NCBI GenBank assembly: GCA_902788275.1
Contig: CADAJV010000002.1
Coordinates: forward strand, 1 to 64,000
Direction: 5' to 3'
Source: an uncultured Bacteroidales bacterium
Lineage (GTDB): Bacteria; Bacteroidota; Bacteroidia; Bacteroidales; Bacteroidaceae
Length of the DNA: 64,000 bases
The first letter of the stretch is position 1, and each line of letters begins with the position of its first letter. A model generated the notes under the pieces. The model worked only from the letters and a program-made list of their open reading frames with translations. It was not told the origin of the DNA and did no database searches. The position numbers and the translations under genes were made by a program. Shown here one piece after another: positions 18,304-27,067 of the stretch.

Positions 18304-19680
18304 ATGTCCTCAACCTCCAGGGCTTCCTTCGGGAGCAAATTCGGCATCATCATGGCAGCGGCCGGCTCAGCCGTGGGTCTGGGTAACATTTGGCGTTTCC
18401 CCATCGAGACTGGCCAGAATGGCGGCGCAGCTTTCATACTCATATATATAATAGCTATCGCCCTGTTGGGCGTGCCCCTCATGGTCGCTGAGTTTTTCAT
18501 CGGCCGCCATGCCCACACTAACGCTGCCCATGCCTACAAGAAACTTAGCAGCCATCCTTTCTGGAGCAATATCGGCTTTATCGGGGTGCTCGGTGGCAGC
18601 CTTATCCTGTGCTACTATGTAGTAGTGGCGGGATGGGTGCTCAAATACATGTTTCTCTCCCTCGACGGCACCCTCTCCACGCTCTTCACTCCCGGCGACG
18701 CCAGCGGCTACGAGAGCCTCTTCGGCAATTTTGTCAGCAGTACGTGGAGTCCCCTCGTTTTTATGGTCCTCTTTGTGCTGATGTGTCATTTCGCCATTGC
18801 CGCCGGCGTGCGCAAGGGCATCGAGAAGCTTAGCAAGATATTCATGCCCGCCCTCTTCGTCATACTCGTAGTGCTGGTGGGCTTCAGCCTCTTCGCCCCC
18901 GGGGCGCAGGAGGGCCTTAGCTTCCTCTTCCATCCCGACTTCAGCAAGCTAACCACCAGTTCCGTGCTCTCAGCCATAGCCCAGGCCTTCTATTCCCTGA
19001 GCCTTTGCATGGGCTGCCTCTGCACTTATGCCTCCTATTTCGGCAAGGATGTTAACATCATCAAGTCGGCCGTCAGCATCAGCGTCATCGACACTCTGGT
19101 GGCCATCATGGCGGGCCTTATCATCTTCCCCGCCGTATTTTCTGCTGGCATCAGTCCCCAGTCAGGCCCCTCGCTGGCCTTCATAGCCCTGCCTGGAGCC
19201 TTCCAGCAAGCCTTTGGCGCCGTGCCTGCCGTGGCCTACATAGTCAGTGTGCTCTTCTACGCCTTGCTGGTGTTGGCCGCCCTCACCTCAGCCATCTCGC
19301 TCTATGAGGTGCCCACCGCCTACATCCACGAGACATGGCATATACGCCGTCGCTATGCTGCACTGGTCGTCACCGCCGTGTGCCTGATGCTCGGCACCGT
19401 GTGCTCCCTCTCTATGGGAGTGCTGGGCGACCTGCACATCTTCGGCAAGAGCGTCTTCGACTTTCTCGACTATTTCTGCACCACCATCATGATGCCTCTC
19501 AGCGGTGTGTTTATTGCCATTTTCCTGGGATGGGTGGTGAAGCGCGATATCTTTATGGATGACGTCACCAACGGCTGCACCCTGCGCACCACCCCTGCTG
19601 CAGTGGTTCACTGGCTGCTCCGTTGGGTGGCCCCCGTGCTGCTCTTTGCCGCCTTCCTCGGTGTGCTAGGGGTGATATGA
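18304..19680 (+). CDS. neurotransmitter:sodium symporter family transporter
   Basis: Na+-coupled amino-acid-type transporter of the NSS/SNF family, 458 residues with about 11-12 helices. The N-terminal signature GSAVGLGNIWRFPIETGQNG around the unwound TM1 is diagnostic. GVPLMVAEFFIGRHAH and the YSLSLCMGCLCTYASYF segment fit the same family. Substrate unknown (tryptophan, tyrosine or other amino acid in relatives). It is 44 bp after metH and may be co-transcribed. Confidence 0.94.
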   Translation: MSSTSRASFGSKFGIIMAAAGSAVGLGNIWRFPIETGQNGGAAFILIYIIAIALLGVPLMVAEFFIGRHAHTNAAHAYKKLSSHPFWSNIGFIGVLGGSLILCYYVVVAGWVLKYMFLSLDGTLSTLFTPGDASGYESLFGNFVSSTWSPLVFMVLFVLMCHFAIAAGVRKGIEKLSKIFMPALFVILVVLVGFSLFAPGAQEGLSFLFHPDFSKLTTSSVLSAIAQAFYSLSLCMGCLCTYASYFGKDVNIIKSAVSISVIDTLVAIMAGLIIFPAVFSAGISPQSGPSLAFIALPGAFQQAFGAVPAVAYIVSVLFYALLVLAALTSAISLYEVPTAYIHETWHIRRRYAALVVTAVCLMLGTVCSLSMGVLGDLHIFGKSVFDFLDYFCTTIMMPLSGVFIAIFLGWVVKRDIFMDDVTNGCTLRTTPAAVVHWLLRWVAPVLLFAAFLGVLGVI

Positions 19681-19730
19681 TTAAATACCCGCACTCAGAA
19701 GAAACAAGCATTGATCGCGCATAACTAAAA

Positions 19731-19872
19731 TCTTGTAATACAGAAATTAAATCTAAGTACAGAAACTAAATCTAATCGCAGGGAAGAAATCTAATCGCAG
19801 AACCAAATTCTAATCGCGCAGGGACGGAATTTAATCGCGTCGAACCGCCATCTAATCGCGCAGGGACGGATG
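19731..19872. repeat. 19/21-bp-period degenerate array
   Basis: TCTAATCGC-type units start at 19731, 19752, 19771, 19790, 19809, 19830 and 19851, giving spacings of 21, 19, 19, 19, 21 and 21 bp. The core TCTAATCGCG is the reverse complement of CGCGATTAGA, found in the arrays at 35 and 50 kb. The rest of 19681-20142, between convergent genes, shows no gene. Confidence 0.8.
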
Positions 19873-20142
19873 CTTCCTACGATTATTTTCTGTCTCCGCT
19901 CAAATAAATTTTGCTGATATGGATAATCTGCATGTCTTCATACGTCTTGCTTTCGGAAAACCTACACTTTTTCTGTAGTTTTTTCAAGAGCAAAGTTTTC
20001 AGGGATATTACCATTAGGCTTTGTAGGTTTTTGACCTACGAACCTACTAATGGATTGGATGAAGCTGGCGGTGCTCTCTATCTCCAGCTGGGTGGAGAGT
20101 GATGGACTGCCTATGCAGCGATTGTTGTGTTGGCGGTTTCCT

Positions 20143-21105
20143 CTACAGCAGTGCAAGCGCTGCGCTAAGCAGCAGGCCGAAGATGAGCATATTCCTTGAG
20201 GTGAGACCGAGGATGTGGTTGAGGGCACGGCCCTGGCGGATGCGCACCATCTGGCGCCATGTGTGGATGTGCAATATAAGATAAGGAGTAAGAATTAAGG
20301 GAATAAGGAGGATAGACCATTGACCATTAATTCCTAACTCCTCACTCCTCACTCCTAACTCCATAAAGAATGTCAGTGCCCATGCAGCTATTCCGCAGGC
20401 GAGGTAGAACCTCTGCCCGAATTTCTCGCCCATCACGGCTATGAGTGTGCGCTTGCCGCTGAGGCGGTCGGTGTCGCGGTCGCGATAGTTGTTGAGGATC
20501 AGCAATGTGTCAATAAGCACTCCGCAGGTGAAACCTGCAAGCCATGTCTGGCCTGTCAGGGTGCCTGTGGCGGCGAAATGTGTGCCGCACACCGGTACGA
20601 GGCCGAAGAACAGCAGCACCAGCAGGTCGCCCATGCCGGCATAGGACAGTATGGTGGTATAGAGGAAGGCAAACACTACGCAGGCAGCGCCCAGGGCGAC
20701 CATTGACCATTGACCGTTGGCCATTGACCATTGACCATTGACCATTGACCATTGACCGTATATGAGAATGAGGCTGCCACAGATGAGTGCGAGGGCCAGG
20801 ACTACGGCTATGCCCCATCGCATGGCGTGGGGGCTGATCCACCCTTGGGCGCAGGCTCGCTCCGGGCCCAGGCGGTCGTCGCGGTCGGTGCCCTTGAGGA
20901 AGTCGTAGAGGTCGTTGATGAAGTTGGCGGCTATCTGCATCAGCGATGCAAAAAGGGCGCAGATGACCAGCGCGCGCCAGCTGTACCGGGAGGCGCGGGT
21001 GGCCAGTGCGGCAGCCACCATCACTGGGATGAGGGCGGCGCTGAGGGTCTTGGGGCGCGCGGCCAGAAGCCAGGCGCGGGGACTGTTTTGCTTGATTTCT
21101 GCCAT
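20143..21105 (-). CDS. menA: 1,4-dihydroxy-2-naphthoate polyprenyltransferase
   Basis: Membrane prenyltransferase of menaquinone synthesis (UbiA family), 320 residues. The first Asp-rich motif is in NFINDLYDFLKGTDRDDR (61-78) and the second in NNYRDRDTDRLSGKRTL. N-terminal ARPKTLSAALIPV is typical. Two heptamer arrays interrupt the gene. One encodes Gly-Gln-Trp-Ser-Met-Val/Ala-Asn repeats at about 119-135, the other the segment ELGVRSEELGINGQWS at about 248-264. Both would fall in loops between helices. A gain or loss of one 7-bp unit would shift the frame. It starts about 8 bp from its -7 element. Confidence 0.93.
   Translation of the reverse strand: MAEIKQNSPRAWLLAARPKTLSAALIPVMVAAALATRASRYSWRALVICALFASLMQIAANFINDLYDFLKGTDRDDRLGPERACAQGWISPHAMRWGIAVVLALALICGSLILIYGQWSMVNGQWSMANGQWSMVALGAACVVFAFLYTTILSYAGMGDLLVLLFFGLVPVCGTHFAATGTLTGQTWLAGFTCGVLIDTLLILNNYRDRDTDRLSGKRTLIAVMGEKFGQRFYLACGIAAWALTFFMELGVRSEELGINGQWSILLIPLILTPYLILHIHTWRQMVRIRQGRALNHILGLTSRNMLIFGLLLSAALALL
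20315..20363. repeat. seven-unit heptamer array inside menA (3' part)
   Basis: Seven consecutive 7-bp units of mixed type (GACCATT twice, then AATTCCT, AACTCCT, CACTCCT twice, AACTCCA), total 49 bp, within the coding sequence. Confidence 0.9.
20701..20749. repeat. seven-unit heptamer array inside menA (middle)
   Basis: Seven 7-bp units, six CATTGAC and one CGTTGGC, total 49 bp. They encode the repeated NGQWSM peptide. Confidence 0.95.
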
Positions 21106-21113
21106 GATGGCTG

Positions 21114-21121
21114 CAAAGTTA
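21114..21121 (-). promoter_or_regulatory. -7 element of menA
   Basis: Minus-strand TAACTTTG, 8 bp from the menA start codon, so the mRNA leader would be only a few bases long. Confidence 0.6.
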
Positions 21122-21166
21122 CTAATTTTCTTGCCGCGCGAGGTGGTGTGTTTGGCGATATTTGTC

Positions 21167-21174
21167 TATCTTTG
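21167..21174 (+). promoter_or_regulatory. -7 element of the coiled-coil protein gene
   Basis: TATCTTTG matches TAnnTTTG, 30 bp upstream of the ATG at 21205. No correctly spaced -33 element is clear. Confidence 0.5.
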
Positions 21175-21204
21175 CCGAAAATTACTTGGAAATATTATCT
21201 GAAC

Positions 21205-22095
21205 ATGAAGAAAAATATATGGATCGTGCTGGGAACCGTGGTTGCGCTGCTGTTACTTGGCGGTGCGGGTTACTATATCTATAGCCTCTCATCGCAGCTG
21301 ACGGAGCAGAAGGAGGACAACGCCAAGTTCCGCAAGCTGGCTGAGATGGATAAGAAGGAGATGGAGAACGAGTATGCCCAGTTTGCCATGCAATATGACG
21401 AGATGAAGCGCACGGTGAAGAATGACTCACTGTTGCAACGCATTGAGCAGGAGCAGAATCGCGCCAACGCCCTGCTGGCTGAGCTGAAAAGGGTGAAGAA
21501 CGACGATGCCGCCGAGATTGCCCGCCTCAAGAAGGAGCTGGCCACGGTGAGGGAGGTGCTGCGCTCGTATATCATACAGGTGGATTCGCTTAACCGCCTC
21601 AATCAGACGCTGCGCGACGAGAACGCCATGGTAAAGCAGCAGTACACCACAGCCACCACGCAGATCAATACCCTGACGGAGGAGAAGCAGACGCTGACAA
21701 AGACGGTGGCCATAGCTGCCCAGCTCGATGCTACAGGTCTAAGCCTGCAGCCGCAGAACAAGAAGGGTAAAATGGCCAAGAAGACTAAGGATATCACCAA
21801 GATGGTTGCATCATTCCGCATTTCGCGCAACGTGACGGCTAAGACCGGTGAGCGTCGCGTATATCTCAGGGTGCTCAAGCCCACCAACGAGGTGCTCAAC
21901 CAGAGTGGCACGTTCAGCTATGAGGGCACCAACCTGGGCTACTCGGCTGTCAAGACCGTGGAGTACAACGGCGAGGAAACACCTGTCACCATGTATGTCA
22001 ACGTTAGTGAGATGCTTACCGCCGGCACCTATCGTATGTTTGTCTTCGCCGACGGCCAGATGATAGGCTCCACGTCAGTCACGATGGCGAAGTAG
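21205..22095 (+). CDS. membrane-anchored coiled-coil protein, unknown function
   Basis: A 296-residue protein of unrecognised family. One N-terminal membrane helix (about 5-25) is followed by a long charged coiled coil (about 28-150, rich in Glu/Lys heptads). A C-terminal beta-rich domain (about 190-296) ends in AGTYRMFVFADGQMIGSTSV. Topology suggests a bitopic protein with the coiled coil and beta domain in the periplasm. The ATG at 21205 is chosen because a hydrophobic anchor begins there; an upstream in-frame reading passes through the menA promoter. It is monocistronic and flanked by the inverted-repeat element at its 3' end. Confidence 0.8.
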   Translation: MKKNIWIVLGTVVALLLLGGAGYYIYSLSSQLTEQKEDNAKFRKLAEMDKKEMENEYAQFAMQYDEMKRTVKNDSLLQRIEQEQNRANALLAELKRVKNDDAAEIARLKKELATVREVLRSYIIQVDSLNRLNQTLRDENAMVKQQYTTATTQINTLTEEKQTLTKTVAIAAQLDATGLSLQPQNKKGKMAKKTKDITKMVASFRISRNVTAKTGERRVYLRVLKPTNEVLNQSGTFSYEGTNLGYSAVKTVEYNGEETPVTMYVNVSEMLTAGTYRMFVFADGQMIGSTSVTMAK

Positions 22096-22128
22096 AATAC
22101 TGAAAGAAAAGACCTCTCCCCAGAGAAC

Positions 22129-22258
22129 ACTGAAATAAATTACCGGAAATTTTTCAGAAATTGTCGTTTGCTTATAGGTCTCTTTCCCAATCTTAGGGGA
22201 ATGACCGCAAGCCGTTGGACAATGAATTTCTGAAAAATTTCCGGTAATTTCTTTCAGT
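22129..22258. repeat. inverted-repeat intergenic element, copy B
   Basis: Arms of about 37-41 bp (start ACTGAAATAAATTACCGG, end CCGGTAATTTCTTTCAGT) enclose a centre with CCCAATCTTAGGGG. It is related to the element at 1748-1848. It lies between convergent genes and could terminate both. Confidence 0.8.
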
Positions 22259-22296
22259 CCCTGCTGTTAGGGATAGACTATTTCTTTCAGTAAGTG

Positions 22297-23355
22297 TTAT
22301 TTTGCCACGTATGTCAGCGTAGAGGCGAGGCTGAGGAATGCTTGCGCCACTGGGTTGGCTGGGTCGAGGGTGATGGGTTGGCCCTGGTCGCCGCTCTCGC
22401 ATACTGACTGTACTAAGGGTATTTGGCCCAGTAGGCGGAGGTCGAGCTGGTCGGCGAGCTGCTTGACGCCGTCACGCCCGAAGATGTAATACTTATTGTC
22501 GGGCAGTTCGGCGGGGGTGAACCAAGCCATGTTCTCCACCAGTCCCAGGATGGGAATGTTGACCTTGTCGTTTTGATACATATCCACGCCCTTGCGTGCA
22601 TCAGCAAGAGCTACCTTCTGCGGTGTGCTGACTATCAGGGCCCCCGTAATGTCAAGGGTTTGCATCAGCGTGAGGTGGATGTCGCTGGTGCCGGGGGGTG
22701 TGTCGATGATGAAATAGTCCAGCTCGCCCCAGTTGGCTTCGGTGATAAGCTGCTTGAGGGCATTGCTTGCCATGGGGCCGCGCCATACGGTGGCCTGCTC
22801 GGGCTTGACAAAGAATCCGATGGACAGAATCTTGATACCCCACTTCTCGGCAGGCACTATGAGCTGGCGGTCGCCCACCATCATGCCCATCGGCCTATAG
22901 TCCTCCAGCCCAAACATGGTGGGCACTGAAGGGCCGAATATGTCGGCGTCCAGCAGTCCTACGCGGTAGCCCAGTTTCGACAGGGCCACGGCTAGGTTGG
23001 CGGCTACGGTGCTTTTGCCTACGCCCCCTTTGCCGGAGGAAACGGCAATGACCTTGGCGTCAGCCAGAGGTTTGAGGGCTGAGGACTGAGGATTGTGGAC
23101 CGGCTGCTTATAATCAATGTTTATCGTTACCTCTGCCTCCTTGGCGGCGAAGGTGTGGATGGCGGCCTCGGCGGCTTTGACCACCGACTTCTGGAAGGGG
23201 TCGGGGTTCTTGGGGAAGATAATGCTGAATGATACTTTGAGGCCATCGATGCGAAGGTTGTCGTCAATCATGCCGGCCTCTACTATGTCTTTGCCGCTGC
23301 CTGGGTATTTCACCTGTCGGAGGGCATCAAGTATGAGTTGGGGATAAAGAGACAT
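22297..23355 (-). CDS. Mrp/ApbC-family Fe-S cluster carrier ATPase
   Basis: P-loop ATPase that carries or inserts Fe-S clusters, cytoplasmic, 352 residues. An N-terminal DUF59/MIP18-like domain (1-80) precedes the Mrp domain with the deviant Walker A SSGKGGVGKS at 106-115. LLDADIFGPSVPTMFG and DYFIIDTPPGTSDIHL follow. The usual C-terminal CxxC pair is not visible, which is a deviation from many homologues. A linker encoded by an 8-bp repeat run (HNPQSSALKPLA, residues 87-98) separates the domains. It lies 27 bp downstream of trmB. Confidence 0.92.
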   Translation of the reverse strand: MSLYPQLILDALRQVKYPGSGKDIVEAGMIDDNLRIDGLKVSFSIIFPKNPDPFQKSVVKAAEAAIHTFAAKEAEVTINIDYKQPVHNPQSSALKPLADAKVIAVSSGKGGVGKSTVAANLAVALSKLGYRVGLLDADIFGPSVPTMFGLEDYRPMGMMVGDRQLIVPAEKWGIKILSIGFFVKPEQATVWRGPMASNALKQLITEANWGELDYFIIDTPPGTSDIHLTLMQTLDITGALIVSTPQKVALADARKGVDMYQNDKVNIPILGLVENMAWFTPAELPDNKYYIFGRDGVKQLADQLDLRLLGQIPLVQSVCESGDQGQPITLDPANPVAQAFLSLASTLTYVAK

Positions 23356-23382
23356 TTTTTAAGGTTAAAGGGTTTTACGTTG

Positions 23383-24231
23383 TTATTTAGCCTTGCTCAG
23401 CGATGAGCGCTTGCTGCGGGCATAGCTGCGGTATGAGTCGAGCTCAATCTCTACATCGGGCTCAGTGAGCACTGTGGAGTGGGGGAGCCGGAAACACATA
23501 TATTTAATAGGTATGTCGCGGTCGAGCCACTGCTGTTCATAGTAGGTCTGGATTGAGCGCGCCACATCTGGTAGCGGTCCTTGTACTTGGTTGGCTCCAT
23601 ACAGATCGGTGGTGCTTACTAAGGGCACGATGGCATTGCGCTGCATGACATAGTTGGTGTAGGTGAAGAGAAAGTTGCTGTCGGTCTTCACGTGGACGAG
23701 TCCCTCGTCAACGAGGAAACGGCGATAGCGCTCCAGAAAGTAGGTGGAGGTAAGCCGCTTGGTGGGCTTCTTCATCTGCGGGTCGCTGAAGGTGAGCCAT
23801 AGCTCGCTCACTTCGCCCGGGGCGAAGAAATTTTCAATAAATTCTATACGGGTGCGTACGAAGGCCACATTCTTCAGTCCCAGCTGAAGCGACTCGGTGG
23901 CACCGGTCCACATGCGGGCGCCCTTGATGTCGATACCGATGAAGTTCTTGTCGGGATAACGCTGGGCCAGCCCCACGGTATATTCGCCACGGCCGCAACC
24001 CAGCTCCAGCACTATGGGATTGTTGTTGCCGAAAAAGTCGGCATCCCATCTGCCCTTGAGCTTGAAAGAGAACTGGGGCATCATGCCTTCTCTTCCAGAC
24101 TTGGACACAGCTTCCTCCATCATGGAGGCGGACTTGGATGTTGATAGGGGGGGCATCATACCCCTTTCGGGTTCAAAGACATGGGGGTATGTTGCCATGT
24201 CAGCGAACTTAGATAGTTTGTTTTTTGACAT
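23383..24231 (-). CDS. trmB: tRNA (guanine-N7)-methyltransferase
   Basis: Makes m7G46 in tRNA using AdoMet, 282 residues. The SAM motif [16 protein letters not shown] is at 74-89. [15 protein letters not shown] and [10 protein letters not shown], which forms part of the tRNA and active site, follow. Between HVFEPE (about 22) and [13 protein letters not shown] (about 56) there is a segment of roughly 30 residues with repeated GMMP and Ser/Lys-rich sequence. Related Bacteroidales proteins have a much shorter link there. Its DNA contains repeated GACTTGGA and a small palindrome, which suggests an in-frame repeat insertion. It heads a trmB-mrp pair. Confidence 0.93.
   Translation of the reverse strand: MSKNKLSKFADMATYPHVFEPERGMMPPLSTSKSASMMEEAVSKSGREGMMPQFSFKLKGRWDADFFGNNNPIVLELGCGRGEYTVGLAQRYPDKNFIGIDIKGARMWTGATESLQLGLKNVAFVRTRIEFIENFFAPGEVSELWLTFSDPQMKKPTKRLTSTYFLERYRRFLVDEGLVHVKTDSNFLFTYTNYVMQRNAIVPLVSTTDLYGANQVQGPLPDVARSIQTYYEQQWLDRDIPIKYMCFRLPHSTVLTEPDVEIELDSYRSYARSKRSSLSKAK
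24073..24168. repeat. repeat-like insertion inside trmB
   Basis: GGGGCATCAT occurs near each edge, GACTTGGA twice inside, and CCTCCATCATGGAGG forms a central palindrome. The segment encodes the extra 30 residues of TrmB. Confidence 0.5.
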
Positions 24232-24250
24232 CTATTGTTGCTTTTAAGTG

Positions 24251-24258
24251 CAAAATTA
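24251..24258 (-). promoter_or_regulatory. -7 element of trmB-mrp
   Basis: Minus-strand TAATTTTG, 20 bp upstream of the trmB start. Confidence 0.55.
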
Positions 24259-24312
24259 CGTTGATTTTCCAAATAAATGTGTGTTTGTGGTGACTATTTC
24301 TTAATAAATGAT

Positions 24313-24320
24313 TACTTTTG
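24313..24320 (+). promoter_or_regulatory. -7 element of the PstS-like gene
   Basis: TACTTTTG, full match to TAnnTTTG, 50 bp upstream of the ATG at 24371. Confidence 0.6.
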
Positions 24321-24370
24321 CAGATTAGTAACGTATGGGCTCTGTCAGGAGCATCGTTTGATAATAGCAA

Positions 24371-25363
24371 ATGAAGATATTGAAGTACATATTTGGTCTG
24401 TTGGTTGCCATGATGCTGGTCTCCTGCGGTGAGGGCAACAAGGAGCCTGCCTTCCGCCAGGACTCCAAGGGCAACACCGTGCCGGTGAGCGACTACGTCT
24501 GCGTGGCCGTTGACGAGACCTTTCAGCCCATCTTCGAGGTGCTGTTTTCCGACTTCCGCGACCGCAATGCCAAGGCATTCGTTGACCCATTTTATATGCC
24601 TGAGGACAGCGCCGTGGCCATGCTGCTTAATGACTCTGTGCGTAGCATAGTGGTCACTCGCATGCTCTCCGACAAGGAGAAAGACTATGTGAAGGCTAAG
24701 CATGGTCTGCTGGCCAAGGAGGCCGTAGTGGCCTACGATGCTATAACTCTTATTACCAACAACGCCAGCCGCGACACCCTTATCTCCAAGGACGAGATAC
24801 AGCAGATAGTCAACGGCAAAATCTCTGACTGGAGCCAGCTTCGCCACTCCAATGGACAGAAGGGTGAGATAGAGATAGTCTTCGACAACAACGGCTCCTC
24901 TACCGTGCGCTATATGAGAGACTCGCTCTGTGCCGGGCGCCAGCTGAAAGGCAGGCTTCGCGCTGCCACCACCAATGAGGAACTCATCAACTATATAAAG
25001 AAGAAACAGAATGCCATCGGTGTGCTGGGCGTTGACTGGGTAGGCAATAAGCAGGACACCACACGCCTGTCCTTCCTATCAGATGTCAGGATAATGAGTG
25101 TTGGTGCACGACATTCGGATGATGTCGATGACTATTATAAGCCATTTCAGTTCTACATCGCCAGCGGCAGCTATCCGCTCACCCGAGGGCTCTACATCAC
25201 CAGCACCGACCCGCGCACACGCTCGATGCAACGCAACTTCTTCTTTTACCTAACCGACAATCCCAACCACAATAATATGGGCCAGATGATGATACTGCGC
25301 TTTTCGCAGTTGCTGCCCTATATGGCCGTGCAGTCGCACAACGTGGTAATCAAGCGATATTAA
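24371..25363 (+). CDS. PstS-like substrate-binding lipoprotein
   Basis: Periplasmic-binding-protein fold of the phosphate-binding PstS family, 330 residues. The signal peptide ends in the lipobox LVSC with Cys19 as the lipidated residue. LITNNASRDTLISKDEIQQIVNG and the FDNNGSSTVRYMRDSL loop match the ligand-binding domain. No pstCAB permease genes are nearby. In Bacteroidales such genes accompany ExbBD-TonB systems together with a TPR gene, and the same two genes occur here 6-9 kb upstream of exbB. A sensing or accessory role is possible; phosphate binding is unproven. Confidence 0.82.
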   Translation: MKILKYIFGLLVAMMLVSCGEGNKEPAFRQDSKGNTVPVSDYVCVAVDETFQPIFEVLFSDFRDRNAKAFVDPFYMPEDSAVAMLLNDSVRSIVVTRMLSDKEKDYVKAKHGLLAKEAVVAYDAITLITNNASRDTLISKDEIQQIVNGKISDWSQLRHSNGQKGEIEIVFDNNGSSTVRYMRDSLCAGRQLKGRLRAATTNEELINYIKKKQNAIGVLGVDWVGNKQDTTRLSFLSDVRIMSVGARHSDDVDDYYKPFQFYIASGSYPLTRGLYITSTDPRTRSMQRNFFFYLTDNPNHNNMGQMMILRFSQLLPYMAVQSHNVVIKRY

Positions 25364-25390
25364 AAAACCAAAAATAATACCTAAGAACAG

Positions 25391-26929
25391 ATGAAAAAAA
25401 CAGTTATTTTGCTGGCAGCCGCAGCAGCCATGATTTTTGGCGGCAGCAAGGCTCAGGCACAGATTGAGGTGCCGCAGGTACCTGCAGAGCTACAGGAGTT
25501 GGTGGACGGTTATGTCCAGACCCTCATGGAGAACCCTGCCGATGAATCGGTAATGAAAGCCATCGAAAAGAACAAGCTGATTAAGAAGAACAAGTCTGCC
25601 CTCGTGGCCATTGGCTATAAGTTTCTTGACAACAAGCTCTTCGGCAACGCCATAGGTCTTGCCAAAAAGGTATATGAGATGGACGCCACTTACCTCCCCG
25701 CCATCTATCTGGAGGGCGACTCTTGGTTTAAGATGGCTAACAACAATGCCTATGGCATGGCTGCCACTAAGTATGAGGAGGCTAAGCAGGTTGATCCCAA
25801 CAGCCTCGACCCCTACCTCAAGCTGGTGGGCGTGTATCGCTATATCAATCCCGAGTACGCTATCGAGCTTATGGAGGAGATCAAACAGAAGAAGACCGAC
25901 GACCCCAAGATCAACCAGGTGCTCGGTACCCTTTACTATCAGCTTGACGACACCCTCCACGCACGCGAATATTATAATAAGTACTTCGAGAAGTTCCCCG
26001 ATGGCCAGGGCGATGCCACCGTGCAGCGCGAGTATGTCATCATCCTCTTCATGGCCAAGGATTATGAGGGCGCTCTGGCTCAGGCTACCAAGTTCCTCCA
26101 GACCAACCCCAAGGACCCCGTGCTCAACCGTATCGTCTTCCTAAGCAATGTCAACTTGCTGGCTAAGACCGACGAGTACGAAGAGGCCAAGTATGCTGCC
26201 GCTCAGGCTGCTACCAAGGCTGCCCATGACAAGTTTATCGGAGCATATCCCGATACCGTTTATCAGGAGATTGACTACCGCTACCTCGGCCAGTACCTCA
26301 CCATGGAGAAGGACTTCCCCGGTGCTGCCAAGGCTTATGCCAAGGCTGCCGAGCTGGCTCCGGAGGATCCCGCTGCCCAGTTCAACCTCTCCAAGGCCTA
26401 CGAGAAAACCAAGGAGTATGACAAGGCCATCCCTGCCTACAAGGAGTATATGAAGCTGGCTCAGAAGGAGGACGACACCAACGAACTCTTCAAGCTCGGC
26501 CGCGTTTATTTCAACGCTGCCAACGCTTCGCAGGCCGACTCCCTCAAGCGCATAGCCTTCATCAAGGAGGGCGACGCAGTCTATGCTAAGGTTGATGAGG
26601 ATATGAAGAAGTCGGGTGAGCCTAGCTATCTCGGCATCTTCTGGCGCTCCCGCATCAATCAGCTCGTAGACCGTAAGCACCCCAACGAAGTGGCTACCAA
26701 CTATATGAAAGAAACCATTGAACGTCTCAAGGATGAGAAGTTCAAGGGCGAGGACTACAATCCTCATCGCGCTCAGGCCTACTCCTATGTAGCATGGTTT
26801 GAGATGGAGAAGGAGAACCTGGCTCAGGCAGAGGTTTATGCTAAAGAAGCCCTCAAGTATGAGGAGGACAATCCCCTTGCCTCCAACGTGATAAAGTATG
26901 TTGACTTGATGAAGTCAATACAGAAGTAA
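25391..26929 (+). CDS. periplasmic TPR-repeat protein
   Basis: A 512-residue secreted protein with a signal peptide (1-23) and many tetratricopeptide repeats over about 60-500, for example AAKAYAKAAELAPEDPAAQFNLSKAYE and EYDKAIPAYKEYM. It probably acts as a scaffold in the periplasm. It lies 27 bp after the PstS-like gene and is followed by a strong terminator. The final 20 codons and the terminator are duplicated at 30207-30333. Confidence 0.88.
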   Translation: MKKTVILLAAAAAMIFGGSKAQAQIEVPQVPAELQELVDGYVQTLMENPADESVMKAIEKNKLIKKNKSALVAIGYKFLDNKLFGNAIGLAKKVYEMDATYLPAIYLEGDSWFKMANNNAYGMAATKYEEAKQVDPNSLDPYLKLVGVYRYINPEYAIELMEEIKQKKTDDPKINQVLGTLYYQLDDTLHAREYYNKYFEKFPDGQGDATVQREYVIILFMAKDYEGALAQATKFLQTNPKDPVLNRIVFLSNVNLLAKTDEYEEAKYAAAQAATKAAHDKFIGAYPDTVYQEIDYRYLGQYLTMEKDFPGAAKAYAKAAELAPEDPAAQFNLSKAYEKTKEYDKAIPAYKEYMKLAQKEDDTNELFKLGRVYFNAANASQADSLKRIAFIKEGDAVYAKVDEDMKKSGEPSYLGIFWRSRINQLVDRKHPNEVATNYMKETIERLKDEKFKGEDYNPHRAQAYSYVAWFEMEKENLAQAEVYAKEALKYEEDNPLASNVIKYVDLMKSIQK

Positions 26930-26953
26930 GTCTTGCAACTTATCACAATACGG

Positions 26954-26985
26954 AAAAGTCCGCTACCCAACAGTAGCGGACTTTT
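26954..26985 (+). terminator. terminator of the PstS-TPR operon
   Basis: A perfect 13-bp stem (AAAAGTCCGCTAC with GTAGCGGACTTTT) with a 6-base loop. Confidence 0.85.
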
Positions 26986-27033
26986 CTGTTGTTGCTTTCT
27001 GTAAATATAGGAAGTGAAATTTTCCTTCGAAAA

Positions 27034-27064
27034 TTTGTCATGTCTTAAATAATTACTACTTTTG
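27034..27064 (+). promoter_or_regulatory. consensus Bacteroidetes promoter of the first accessory island
   Basis: TTTG (27034-27037), 19-bp spacer, TACTTTTG (27057-27064). Both elements and the spacing match consensus. It points at a structured untranslated region rather than directly at a gene. Confidence 0.7.
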
Positions 27065-27067
27065 CAA

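Noticed and set aside
19731..19872. CRISPR array
   Set aside because: Repeats have no unique spacers of constant length and no cas genes are in the window; same for 35 and 50 kb arrays.
22193..22402. Short minus-strand open frame after mrp
   Set aside because: Lies over the inverted-repeat element and overlaps the mrp 3' end; no homology features.
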